Shown in pieces: positions 1 to 7,135 of a stretch of DNA of 15,442 bases. A program made the position numbers and the translations under genes. Under the pieces are notes generated by a model, which saw nothing but the letters and a program-made list of their open reading frames with translations, was not told the DNA's origin and searched no databases. Position 1 is the first letter of the stretch, and every line of letters starts with the position of its first letter. This DNA is from Firmicutes bacterium UBA1535 (lineage in GTDB: Bacteria; Bacillota; Clostridia; Tissierellales; Sedimentibacteraceae): contig DCPV01000177.1 in assembly GCA_002323775.1 (NCBI GenBank), positions 1 to 15,442 of the forward strand, read 5' to 3'.

Positions 1-617
1 GCACTTTGACTTATTTCTTCGATCGGTTTAGAAACCCTCTTTGCAATGATAATTGCCAGTATTATTGAGAGTATCAGCATAATACCTGAAACAACATATA
101 GTTGATAACGCAGTGTTGTCACTGTTGCATCCACCGGTGATATCACAGCACGTATAATAATTGCGACTTGCCCATAAGACTGACTATTCACTAATTTAAC
201 ATATATTAAGGACTGCATCAATGGTCGTCTGACAGGAGGACTTGACGGAGGTTTGATATATTCATAATATTCATTGCCTTTTTTACTTGCCTGTAAAATT
301 ATTCTCATGCTTTCTTCGGCGTTGTGCCTGTCCTGAAGCTCGGGCGGCATTAATATACTATATCCGTTTAAATTTGTTATATCAATGGAGATTTCATTAT
401 TTTTAGAAGTTTCTGCAATATTTTGAATTTCTATATCGTTTTGTATGCTATTCGCTATTATGTCTGCATTATTTTTTATCTCCATTATTCTTATTTGCTT
501 ATAGAACGAGTCTAAAAATACGGTCTGAAAAAGCCATAATATTGCCAGCAGCAACGCACAGAAGCCCAATAAGAACGCAAAAATCTTCCATTTCAATTTT
601 AATCTGTTCATGTTCAC
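1..617 (-). CDS. Sensor histidine kinase, N-terminal part (cut by left edge)
   Basis: The minus strand stays open from here to the window edge. Numbered from the ATG at 611, it shows a basic N-terminus, a membrane segment at about residues 9-30, an extracellular region of about 140 residues and a second membrane segment at about 171-190. That is followed by the start of a HAMP linker (KRVSKPIEEIS). This is the layout of a membrane histidine kinase; the dimerisation and ATPase domains lie outside the window. It sits directly after an OmpR-type regulator, and the two reading frames almost touch, so they are a two-component pair. The ribosome site GAGGGGTGA overlaps the regulator's stop. It is better spaced from the GTG at 617 than from the ATG at 611, so I chose GTG. 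The sensor region matches nothing I can name, so the ligand is unknown. Confidence 0.85.
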   Translation of the reverse strand, partial: MNMNRLKLKWKIFAFLLGFCALLLAILWLFQTVFLDSFYKQIRIMEIKNNADIIANSIQNDIEIQNIAETSKNNEISIDITNLNGYSILMPPELQDRHNAEESMRIILQASKKGNEYYEYIKPPSSPPVRRPLMQSLIYVKLVNSQSYGQVAIIIRAVISPVDATVTTLRYQLYVVSGIMLILSIILAIIIAKRVSKPIEEISQS

Positions 618-624
618 TATATTT

Positions 625-1302
625 TCACCCCTCAAATCTATAACCGATACCACGCAGGGTTTTTATTAAGTCAGAGTAAGGTCCCATAGCTTTTCTTAAC
701 AGCTTTATATGCGTATCAAGAGTTCTGTCATCACCATAATAATCAAAGCCCCATACCTCAGTTAGAATTTTTTCACGGTGAATTGCTATATTTTTATTTC
801 TTATCAGAAAAAACAACAGGTCATATAGCTTAGAAGCTAGTTCTACTTGTTCACCGTCAATAAACATTTTATATGCTGTCATGTCAGCCGTAAAACCGTC
901 CTTGGTGAAAATTATGTGTCCCTCATCATCGGATGAATTTTTTCCCGTTCTTCTTAAAATAGCACTTATTCTTAACATGATTTCTTTAGAAGAAAATGGT
1001 TTTACAACATAATCATCAACACCTAACTCAAAACCGAGGACCTTGTCGTATTCCTCACCTCTGGCAGAAAGCATGATGACTGGAACATCTGAGATTTTAC
1101 GTATCTCCTTAACCGCCGAAAATCCATCTAATTCAGGCATCATTATATCCATGATAATGACGTCAAAGGATTCCTTTTTGCAGGCATCTATAGCTTCAAT
1201 GCCGTTGCCTGCTTCGAAAACCTCATGACCTTCAAATTGTGCATATCTCTTGATAACAGTACGAAGACCGGGTTCATCATCACAAATCAATATTTTGGTC
1301 AT
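625..1302 (-). CDS. OmpR/PhoB-family response regulator
   Basis: This 225-residue protein is a DNA-binding response regulator of normal family length. Residues 1-115 form the receiver: acidic pair D8/D9, phospho-acceptor D52 in MDIMMPELDG, switch S79 and the conserved lysine K101 in VVKPF. Residues about 130-225 form a winged-helix domain ending with the typical DTHIKLLRKAMG and TLRGIGYRFEG motifs. The start has an AGAGGTG ribosome site about six bases upstream. It lies 33 bases after the CotH gene and directly before the histidine kinase, so it is probably phosphorylated by that kinase and controls the operon it sits in. The phased repeats at 4756-4799 are candidate binding sites. The family call is secure; the target set is inferred. 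Confidence 0.95.
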   Translation of the reverse strand: MTKILICDDEPGLRTVIKRYAQFEGHEVFEAGNGIEAIDACKKESFDVIIMDIMMPELDGFSAVKEIRKISDVPVIMLSARGEEYDKVLGFELGVDDYVVKPFSSKEIMLRISAILRRTGKNSSDDEGHIIFTKDGFTADMTAYKMFIDGEQVELASKLYDLLFFLIRNKNIAIHREKILTEVWGFDYYGDDRTLDTHIKLLRKAMGPYSDLIKTLRGIGYRFEG

Positions 1303-1335
1303 TTCATCACCTCTAATTTCAATATTCTGAGGACA

Positions 1336-3261
1336 TTATATCACATTTTTTTTAGGCTTGGCAACGAAAATGATTGCAGCTATAAGTAGCAATATCGATA
1401 CTGCTATTATAACGATATTTTCCGGACTTATTGCATTTGATATACTGCCTGTAGAATTTCTGTTTGGCATATTTTGATTTCCATTTGGTGGAAAATTTTG
1501 TCTCCTTTGATTTTCATCGCTATTAGGAAAAACATTTTGCCCGGCTCTGTTAGGAAAATCGCCTTGACCTGTATTGCCATTAGGCGTGGAGGAATTTCCC
1601 TGTTCTTTTTCTTGTCCTGTGTTACTATTAGGTGTATTAGGCATAGCACCTTGAGAATTGTTTCCTTGCAAATCCTGTCTTTCACCTCGTCCCATACCGA
1701 CTCCCATCATAGAGCCTAGTGCAGATATATTGAGGCTTGAAGCATTTATTAGTGAGGAATTATCAGCGCTTTGTCCCTCGGTAGTTGACGGTATTGTTCC
1801 AGCAAGCTGACCTTTAATGCTTTCAGCTCGCAGATATCCAAGCTTAATAAATTCAGGAAGCGAGTTTTGATACTGTTCATAGGTATGATACGGTGAAATA
1901 TTATTTTTTACATATTCATTTATTTTAGTATCTACGCTGTTTATGGTACTTTCAAACAATCCGCTTTCAAAGTAGCCATCAACAATTTGTCGCAGGTATT
2001 CATGATATTTTTCCTTATATTCATCTACCTCCAAAAGCTTGTTCAGTAACGGTCTATCCTCCATGCTTACACCGCTGACTGGAGTATCAATAGGAAAATT
2101 CACAACACTTGAAGCGTTGCCTGATTGAAAACCACCAAAGGCGAGACCATAATCCCAAGGCAGGATGCTTATTTTCCCATTTTGCTCATATATATAATAA
2201 TTTTGCTGCATATTGGAAATATAGCTGTCAAGGTTTACAAGTACAGTATGTGCAGCAAAGTAACGCAATATTTCGTCTACATCAAAATATTTTTCTAAAT
2301 TACTTCCGGAGTTTAAATTTTTTATAGCTGTAATTACACGATTTTTGTCATTGTCAGAGATTTTACTAGATACTGCATTGTCAAAAATTGAACTGTAGCT
2401 ACTAGGATTTTCATCTACATATACAAGAGAGCCACCGCCTGAATTTCCGCCAAAGCCCATACCTGCATCCTTTGCAGAGCCGGAGGTATCACCGTTTTGC
2501 GGTAATCCGGGAAAGTCTCCATTAGGAAAATTAGGTCGTGTATCACCTTTTGGAGTCTGTTGATTTGTTGAGTTTTCACTATCTTGCTGTTTGCTGGATA
2601 ATGCGTTTTCATTGTCTTGTGTTCTGTCTTCAAAATTTCCACGGTTTCCCATCGAAGCTTTTACATTGTACAATTCTCCGGCAGAAGTATTGTAAACTCT
2701 GTCTAAAAATGCTTCGTCATAACGTTCTAAGGCAAGGCAAAATCCATAGTCCTCACCATTGACAGTAACTTTTGCATAGTTTATTAGAGGTGTGTCAACT
2801 CCAATGTATTTCATAATATCATAAGAAATATAATCCTTCATATATGTTGAATCACCTAGCATATTGTTGATACATAAAGTATCAAGCCCATAATAGTTTT
2901 GTCCCTTGACATACTTATTAAATTCAAATTGCAGGCTGTATTTTCCGTCTTTACTCTGCATAAGACTTGAATTTCCCTTTGTTCGTATACCAACGGTACT
3001 AATCTGATTTCCATTGATAATTAAATCACCCGAAATCCATTCTTTAGCTTGTGCATTATCAAGAAGACTTTGCCAATCATTATTATCCACCTTAATGTCA
3101 ATTGTGATAATTTCATCTCCAAAAAGTTTGTTTTGATATTCTGGGATTTTTGTCGTTTCCCAAGTATTAGCGGCATATACTATAAACCCACATATAATTA
3201 AGGAAAGGCAAAGAAACACGGTAGTAATGACTGCAATATATTTATTTGCTATCATTTTCAC
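1336..3261 (-). CDS. CotH-like kinase, membrane-anchored
   Basis: This is a 641-residue protein. It has an N-terminal membrane anchor or signal (about residues 7-31) and a CotH-type kinase domain at about 45-480. A low-complexity Asn/Gly/Pro/Gln-rich stretch at about 495-610 leads to a C-terminal membrane segment (615-634) followed by AKPKKNVI. CotH proteins are atypical protein kinases first known from spore coats. Visible landmarks are RTKGNSS (K95), LERYDE (E179), NLDSY (D345, likely catalytic) and ILPWDYGLAFGG (D370, likely metal-binding). A second N/G-rich insert (about 205-280) interrupts the domain. The ribosome site AAGGATGAG precedes the ATG. Two membrane ends with a disordered stalk suggest an enzyme held at the outer face of the membrane rather than in a spore coat. 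Its neighbours are a DUF4956 and a VTC-domain protein, a combination I recognise from other Firmicutes. The substrate is unknown. Confidence 0.9.
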   Translation of the reverse strand: MKMIANKYIAVITTVFLCLSLIICGFIVYAANTWETTKIPEYQNKLFGDEIITIDIKVDNNDWQSLLDNAQAKEWISGDLIINGNQISTVGIRTKGNSSLMQSKDGKYSLQFEFNKYVKGQNYYGLDTLCINNMLGDSTYMKDYISYDIMKYIGVDTPLINYAKVTVNGEDYGFCLALERYDEAFLDRVYNTSAGELYNVKASMGNRGNFEDRTQDNENALSSKQQDSENSTNQQTPKGDTRPNFPNGDFPGLPQNGDTSGSAKDAGMGFGGNSGGGSLVYVDENPSSYSSIFDNAVSSKISDNDKNRVITAIKNLNSGSNLEKYFDVDEILRYFAAHTVLVNLDSYISNMQQNYYIYEQNGKISILPWDYGLAFGGFQSGNASSVVNFPIDTPVSGVSMEDRPLLNKLLEVDEYKEKYHEYLRQIVDGYFESGLFESTINSVDTKINEYVKNNISPYHTYEQYQNSLPEFIKLGYLRAESIKGQLAGTIPSTTEGQSADNSSLINASSLNISALGSMMGVGMGRGERQDLQGNNSQGAMPNTPNSNTGQEKEQGNSSTPNGNTGQGDFPNRAGQNVFPNSDENQRRQNFPPNGNQNMPNRNSTGSISNAISPENIVIIAVSILLLIAAIIFVAKPKKNVI

Positions 3262-3326
3262 TCATCCTTTTATAATATATTTAGGTTAGTAAAGGCAACC
3301 TATAATCCTTTCTCAAAACATCATAG

Positions 3327-3995
3327 TTACATATAATAATCGCCATTGTAGGAAACGAGTGTCGCATTAGAAACACCTTGAATACCCAATAGTGCATTGA
3401 CAAATTGTGAAGATGATTCTTTCAAACGTACCTCAACTGTCAGCTCTATGCTTTCTTTAGATACACTTTTTGCTTTAACGATATGCTTTTTAGTATTCCC
3501 ATTAATCAAAGAAAGAGATTGTGTTTCTGCTTGTTCATTTGTACAGCTTATTACTACTACATATGGAGTATCATTTGTCTTGCGATTGACAAACAGATAC
3601 AGGATAAGTCCTATAGCAACAGAGCCTATGACAGCAAGAGGAATTAGTCCTACGCCGACTACTATGCCAACTGTGATTGACCAAAACATATATACAAGGT
3701 CAAGCGGTTCTTTGACAACTGTTCTGAAACGGACGATAGATAAAGCTCCTACCATTCCAAGCGAGGTTATCAGATTTGATGATACCGCCAAAATAACGAG
3801 CGTTGTAATTAAATCCATAGCAATCAGTGAAATACCAAAAGCTGAGGAGTGCATAACACCTTTAAAGGTCTTTGTATAAACAAAGAAAATGAATAGTCCT
3901 ATAGCAAACGAAATGAGTAATGCTACAAGTATATCTGGTATTGAAAATGATGCTGCTTTGTCTAAAAAGCTAAAGTTTAAAATTTTTTCTAACAT
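3327..3995 (-). CDS. DUF4956 family membrane protein
   Basis: This 222-residue protein has membrane segments at about 21-40, 52-72 and 105-136, then a soluble C-terminal domain of about 85 residues. The stretch GMVGALSIVRFRT, followed by KEPLDLVYMFW, is the signature I associate with DUF4956. The soluble tail looks like a small alpha/beta domain with the strand-like YVVVISC. The start has AGGAGG eight bases upstream. It lies 49 bases after the VTC gene and 65 bases before the CotH gene. These three families occur together often, so the protein probably forms the membrane part of a complex with them. The biochemical role is not known to me. Confidence 0.9.
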   Translation of the reverse strand: MLEKILNFSFLDKAASFSIPDILVALLISFAIGLFIFFVYTKTFKGVMHSSAFGISLIAMDLITTLVILAVSSNLITSLGMVGALSIVRFRTVVKEPLDLVYMFWSITVGIVVGVGLIPLAVIGSVAIGLILYLFVNRKTNDTPYVVVISCTNEQAETQSLSLINGNTKKHIVKAKSVSKESIELTVEVRLKESSSQFVNALLGIQGVSNATLVSYNGDYYM

Positions 3996-4044
3996 GATTA
4001 AATCCTCCTAATTTTTGTATTAAAAATTTTATTTTATAATTGAT

Positions 4045-4713
4045 TTATACGAGTCTTGCCACAACATATTTGGAAAACTCTGTTTGATTACGCCAGCCAA
4101 TTTGAACAATATCTCTGATAATATCAGGCAAAAATCCATCATACTTTACTTCTAGTATAATAGAATTTGCCGCAGGAATTGCTGCAAGTTCTGGGTTTAG
4201 AAAACCCATTACATTATTAGATGTTTTGATTTGGCTGTCAAAGGTGATACGTGCATTACCTGCATGATATACGTATGCCTCTCTGTTATAGTTGACAATA
4301 CTTCTTGGTCGCAAGTTCTGATAGTGTATTTTTGTGTATAGCTCCATAAGCAATGGCACTTCAGGAACTTTCAGGACATCATAGTTTCCTTCTAACAGTG
4401 CAATACACTGCTCCTTAGTAATTGTAGCACTTTCCTTATAACACAATCGATTGACCTTGCTCTTTTTTTCTAATTTTATAAATGATGTGTCTGTATTGTA
4501 ATATCGAAGTCTGAATTTTTCTCGCCTGCTGAGTCCCGATAATTTTTCTATAACAGCCTTGTCCGTATAATTATCAAAATAAAGGCTTTGAATTGTGTAT
4601 TTTCCGTCAACATCAGCATTTTTATCAAGCTTTGCTACAGTACGTAATCTTGCACACAATTGTGCATAGTCTGCTGAATTGATATAGTATTTTAATTCAT
4701 GTCTGCCATTCAT
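4045..4713 (-). CDS. VTC-domain (CYTH/TTM fold) polyphosphate polymerase-like protein
   Basis: This 222-residue protein is close to a stand-alone VTC domain. The characteristic motifs appear in order: RHELKYYI (residues 4-11), SLYFDN (43-48), REKFRLRYYN (64-73), IKLEKKSK (79-86), SIVNYNREAYV (138-148), RITFDSQI (155-162) and ILEVKYDGFLP (186-196). In the family these basic and acidic residues line a tunnel that binds triphosphate and metal. The best-studied member, yeast Vtc4, makes polyphosphate from ATP. There is no membrane segment, so it likely acts in the cytoplasm docked on the DUF4956 protein. It is the first gene of the operon, with a GAGGAG site eight bases before ATG. Activity as a polymerase rather than another tunnel-enzyme reaction is inferred. 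Confidence 0.88.
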   Translation of the reverse strand: MNGRHELKYYINSADYAQLCARLRTVAKLDKNADVDGKYTIQSLYFDNYTDKAVIEKLSGLSRREKFRLRYYNTDTSFIKLEKKSKVNRLCYKESATITKEQCIALLEGNYDVLKVPEVPLLMELYTKIHYQNLRPRSIVNYNREAYVYHAGNARITFDSQIKTSNNVMGFLNPELAAIPAANSIILEVKYDGFLPDIIRDIVQIGWRNQTEFSKYVVARLV

Positions 4714-4740
4714 GTTTTCACTCCTCTCATATTTACTTTA

Positions 4741-4800
4741 AACATATTCTACATTTTTAAATTGAACTTGGTTTGTCGTCTATCTGAATTTTAACTGAAA
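4741..4800 (-). promoter_or_regulatory. Candidate response-regulator operator and promoter for the VTC-CotH operon
   Basis: On the minus strand, TTCAG occurs at 4799-4795 and again exactly 11 bases on (4788-4784), and TTCAA follows 22 bases after that (4766-4762). An 11-base period is the usual arrangement for OmpR/PhoB-type regulators. A possible -10, TAGAAT, lies at 4751-4746, and no good -35 is visible, as expected for an activated promoter. This is a pattern match only. Confidence 0.4.
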
Positions 4801-4827
4801 TTTTTGTTGTCATTGATTATAGAACAT

Positions 4828-4846
4828 AATCTAATTTCGATAGATT
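4828..4846. repeat. Short inverted repeat in the VTC-merR gap
   Basis: AATCTA and TAGATT form perfect 6-base arms around a 7-base centre. It lies just beyond the merR terminator and upstream of the VTC promoter region. It could be part of that promoter's control, but arms this short in AT-rich DNA may be chance. Confidence 0.25.
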
Positions 4847-4863
4847 AAAATTATTATAAATAA

Positions 4864-4897
4864 AAACAGGGATGAATTCTTGAATTCATCCCTGTTT
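4864..4897 (-). terminator. Rho-independent terminator of the MerR-family gene
   Basis: A perfect 16-base inverted repeat with a two-base centre (arms 4864-4879 and 4882-4897) starts four bases after the merR-like stop codon. On the minus strand it is followed by TTTTTATTT. The stem contains ACAGGGATGAATTC. It separates the MerR-type gene from the VTC operon downstream on the same strand. Confidence 0.88.
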
Positions 4898-4901
4898 CTA
4901 T

Positions 4902-5879
4902 TTATTTTTCTATTTTTTTAACTGGTACAAGTATCTCCATCTGATGAAAACCAAAAGTTTCCTTAATGTATTTGTGTGTTGTAATATGAAACATTGTATA
5001 ATGTCCAGGTCGCTCGTCAAGCTCCAGTATATCGCTTTTTTCTATCCATTTTTTTATGCCTGCATATACTCTGTTGCCGTCTTCATCATCACCATCACGA
5101 GATACTGCTGTGACATACATTCCACCCTCAAAATCTACAATATCAAAATCTTGAATATCAACATCATAATCAGGTTTTACATACCACCATACTGTTGAGC
5201 CTTTTTCTGGATCATACCATGCAAAATCCTTTGGTATTTGCCAAGTATAATTACCGCCATTATCAAGATTGCTAAACCAGTCGCTAAATCTATCGAACTT
5301 TTCTTCCCCGAAAAATCCGTAGCCTGATGATACCATCTTACATTCTGGTAATAAGAGTATTCTGACATCAGGTATAGAAACATGATTTAAGCTGTTTAAC
5401 GATATTTTCTCTGAATTTGTATTTTCGTCTGAATCAGAGCCTTCTTCGGCATTATCATTTTCTATAGTATTCATTTTTTCTTCCAACTCATTTACACGTT
5501 CGTATAACATTTTTATGTCTGATTCTTCTGAGAAACTATAATTTTTAATTTGATTAATAAAATCTGTGATGATTTTCTTTAATATGTGCAATTGTGCCGC
5601 TTCATCGTCTATATCATTTACCTTTTTTTGTAAAACATCAAGCATGGCTTTAGTTTCACTGCTTTTAAATATAGCCTGAATATCTTTAATTGAAATATCA
5701 AGCTTTCTGAGAATTAAAATCTGCTCTAATCTTTTTAGTGCATTTTCGTCATATACCCTATAGGCGTAGTCGTTGGGACGTATACTTTCTAATATCCCCA
5801 TATCCTCATAATACCTCAACGTCCTGACCGAAACTCCGTACTGCAAGGATACATCTCTAATTTTCATTAATTCGTTCAT
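4902..5879 (-). CDS. MerR-family regulator with GyrI-like effector-binding domain
   Basis: This 325-residue regulator has three parts. Residues 4-73 are a MerR winged helix-turn-helix with the hallmark RTLRYYEDMGIL and the wing NDYAYRVYDENAL. Residues about 76-140 are a dimerising coiled coil, followed by an acidic Ser/Asn linker. Residues about 165-325 resemble the GyrI/BmrR-type ligand-binding domain (aromatic-rich, with a GHYTMFHIT stretch near the end). BmrR-like proteins bind hydrophobic cations or drugs and activate promoters with long spacers. A promoter of exactly that type lies upstream of this gene, so it probably activates itself. The ribosome site GGGAGG lies about ten bases before ATG. 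There is no adjacent transporter on the same transcript, and a strong terminator follows, so other targets must lie elsewhere. The ligand is unknown. Confidence 0.9.
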   Translation of the reverse strand: MNELMKIRDVSLQYGVSVRTLRYYEDMGILESIRPNDYAYRVYDENALKRLEQILILRKLDISIKDIQAIFKSSETKAMLDVLQKKVNDIDDEAAQLHILKKIITDFINQIKNYSFSEESDIKMLYERVNELEEKMNTIENDNAEEGSDSDENTNSEKISLNSLNHVSIPDVRILLLPECKMVSSGYGFFGEEKFDRFSDWFSNLDNGGNYTWQIPKDFAWYDPEKGSTVWWYVKPDYDVDIQDFDIVDFEGGMYVTAVSRDGDDEDGNRVYAGIKKWIEKSDILELDERPGHYTMFHITTHKYIKETFGFHQMEILVPVKKIEK

Positions 5880-5944
5880 TTTAACTTTTCCTCCCGATTT
5901 TATTAATACTAAAACGATATTATTTGATATTGTTCTATAAATCT

Positions 5945-5975
5945 ATCTTACAAAATGACCTTAGGTAAGAGTCAA
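5945..5975 (-). promoter_or_regulatory. MerR-type promoter with 19-bp spacer and internal operator
   Basis: On the minus strand TTGACT (5975-5970) and TAAGAT (5950-5945) are separated by exactly 19 bases instead of the usual 17. The spacer carries the dyad CTTACCTAAG flanked by GACT and GTC. A long spacer with a centred dyad is the known architecture of promoters that MerR proteins activate by DNA twisting. The start codon lies about 60 bases downstream, which implies autoactivation. Confidence 0.8.
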
Positions 5976-6078
5976 TATAATTTTTATATAATTTAAGCTA
6001 AATTATATCTACTTTAATTAATTCTGTCCACATAAACAATTCAATAGAATACTATCTGCATTTTTTTATAGATATCCG

Positions 6079-6110
6079 CAGCTTAGCAAGTATTTTATAC
6101 AACTTAGGAA
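6079..6110 (+). promoter_or_regulatory. Candidate LytTR operator (direct repeat)
   Basis: CAGCTTAGCAA at 6079-6089 and CAACTTAGGAA at 6100-6110 match at 9 of 11 positions and are offset by exactly 21 bases, two helical turns. They lie just upstream of the -35 at 6118. LytTR proteins such as AgrA bind direct repeats with about this spacing, so this is probably the autoregulatory site of the following gene. Confidence 0.6.
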
Positions 6111-6117
6111 AAAGATG

Positions 6118-6146
6118 TTGATTATATCTTTAAAATTTAATATATT
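6118..6146 (+). promoter_or_regulatory. Sigma-A-type promoter of the LytTR-ABC operon
   Basis: TTGATT (6118-6123), 17 bases, then TATATT (6141-6146). Transcription would begin near 6153 and give a leader of about 35 bases before the chosen TTG start. Confidence 0.65.
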
Positions 6147-6187
6147 TAAGATAAGACATATGCTGAACAAATATGGGGGTGCAATTT

Positions 6188-6628
6188 TTGAAAATACATA
6201 TAAATGAGGACAATAGCATAGAGGATATAGAGCTAATAATAAATTGCAAGAAAACCGATGAGAGGGTACTAAAAATAGTAGCTATGTTAAGCATGCTGGA
6301 CAAGAAGATAACAGGCTTTAAGAATAATCTTACCTATATTCTTGATGTGTCAAAAATTTTGTACATAGATACAGTTGACAAAAAAACATTCTTTTATACT
6401 AAGGATGATGTGTATGAAACACCTCTTAAGCTTTATGAGTTAGAGGAACAGCTAGAGCTTAGTGATTTTTTTAGGGCAGGAAAATCAATAATCATCAATT
6501 TTAATCAAATTAAGGCGCTTAAACCTGATATTGACGGAAGAATTTTGGTAACTATGAGCAATGATGAAAAATTGTTTGTTTCACGTCAATATGCTTCTAT
6601 TATAAAGAATAAACTGGAGGGAATGTAA
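6188..6628 (+). CDS. LytTR-family transcriptional regulator (no receiver domain)
   Basis: This is a stand-alone LytTR DNA-binding protein of 146 residues from the TTG start. Residues about 1-45 are an N-terminal segment. Residues about 50-144 are the LytTR domain, with the typical ILYIDTVDKKTFFYT, then DFFRAGKSIIINFNQIKAL, and SRQYASIIKNKL at the end. An upstream ATG at 6173 is in frame, but it overlaps the GGGGGTG ribosome site (6175-6181). That site lies six bases before the TTG, and the TTG gives the family's usual MKI start, so I prefer TTG. The next gene encodes a DUF3021 membrane protein. In such pairs the membrane protein usually holds the LytTR protein inactive. The likely job is to control this ABC-transporter operon and its own promoter. 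Confidence 0.9.
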   Translation: MKIHINEDNSIEDIELIINCKKTDERVLKIVAMLSMLDKKITGFKNNLTYILDVSKILYIDTVDKKTFFYTKDDVYETPLKLYELEEQLELSDFFRAGKSIIINFNQIKALKPDIDGRILVTMSNDEKLFVSRQYASIIKNKLEGM

Positions 6629-7135
6629 ATGAAAGATAAGGTTCTAGCTTTATACAAATTTATAGCACAAATTTTAATTATATTTTCTGTTACGATGTTA
6701 TTTATCACATTTAATGGAATTATCGCAGGTGAATCTGCAAAAGAATACTCAACAATGTTTAGCTTGGGTAACAAAGGGGTAAGTTTTGATACTATATTGC
6801 AAATTTTACTGTCATCAGTTGTTGTTTCTCTAATAAATCAAGTGTTTTTTTCAGAAAAGTTATTTAAAAATATGATGATGCTTTGGAAAATAATTTTGAT
6901 GATAATATTTATAATTGCGGCGATAGTAATTTTTACCATATATTTTAAATGGTTTCCTATAAATCTTGCGGAAGCGTGGATAGGATTTTTTATATCATTT
7001 GGAGGATTTTTCTTGGTTAGTACGGTTATAATGATTACAAAAACAAAGCGAGAAGCTAAAAAGTATGAGGAGCTTCTTGAAAATTATAAAAAGAAACATA
7101 GTAAAGAGGAGGATAATATAAATGAAAGTAATTGA
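6629..7135 (+). CDS. DUF3021 membrane protein, probable LytTR partner
   Basis: This 168-residue protein has four membrane segments at about 12-30, 55-75, 86-107 and 115-137. A charged, coiled tail (KTKREAKKYEELLENYKKKHSKEEDN) would lie in the cytoplasm. Size, topology and position directly after a LytTR gene match DUF3021 proteins. The ribosome site GGAGGGA sits inside the end of the LytTR gene, and ATG follows that gene's stop at once, which suggests translational coupling. By analogy with LytTR regulator/membrane-protein pairs in streptococci, it probably restrains the regulator until a membrane signal appears. The coding end overlaps the ATPase gene by 14 bases. The signal is unknown. Confidence 0.87.
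   Translation: MKDKVLALYKFIAQILIIFSVTMLFITFNGIIAGESAKEYSTMFSLGNKGVSFDTILQILLSSVVVSLINQVFFSEKLFKNMMMLWKIILMIIFIIAAIVIFTIYFKWFPINLAEAWIGFFISFGGFFLVSTVIMITKTKREAKKYEELLENYKKKHSKEEDNINESN

Noticed and set aside
3282..3302. Hairpin TAGGTT/AACCTA between the DUF4956 and CotH genes
   Set aside because: Only six base pairs with a nine-base loop and no T-run; too weak to call a terminator or attenuator.
3397..3879. 160-codon open frame on the plus strand
   Set aside because: It lies fully opposite the DUF4956 gene, has no ribosome site or family features, and its composition is that of an antisense shadow.
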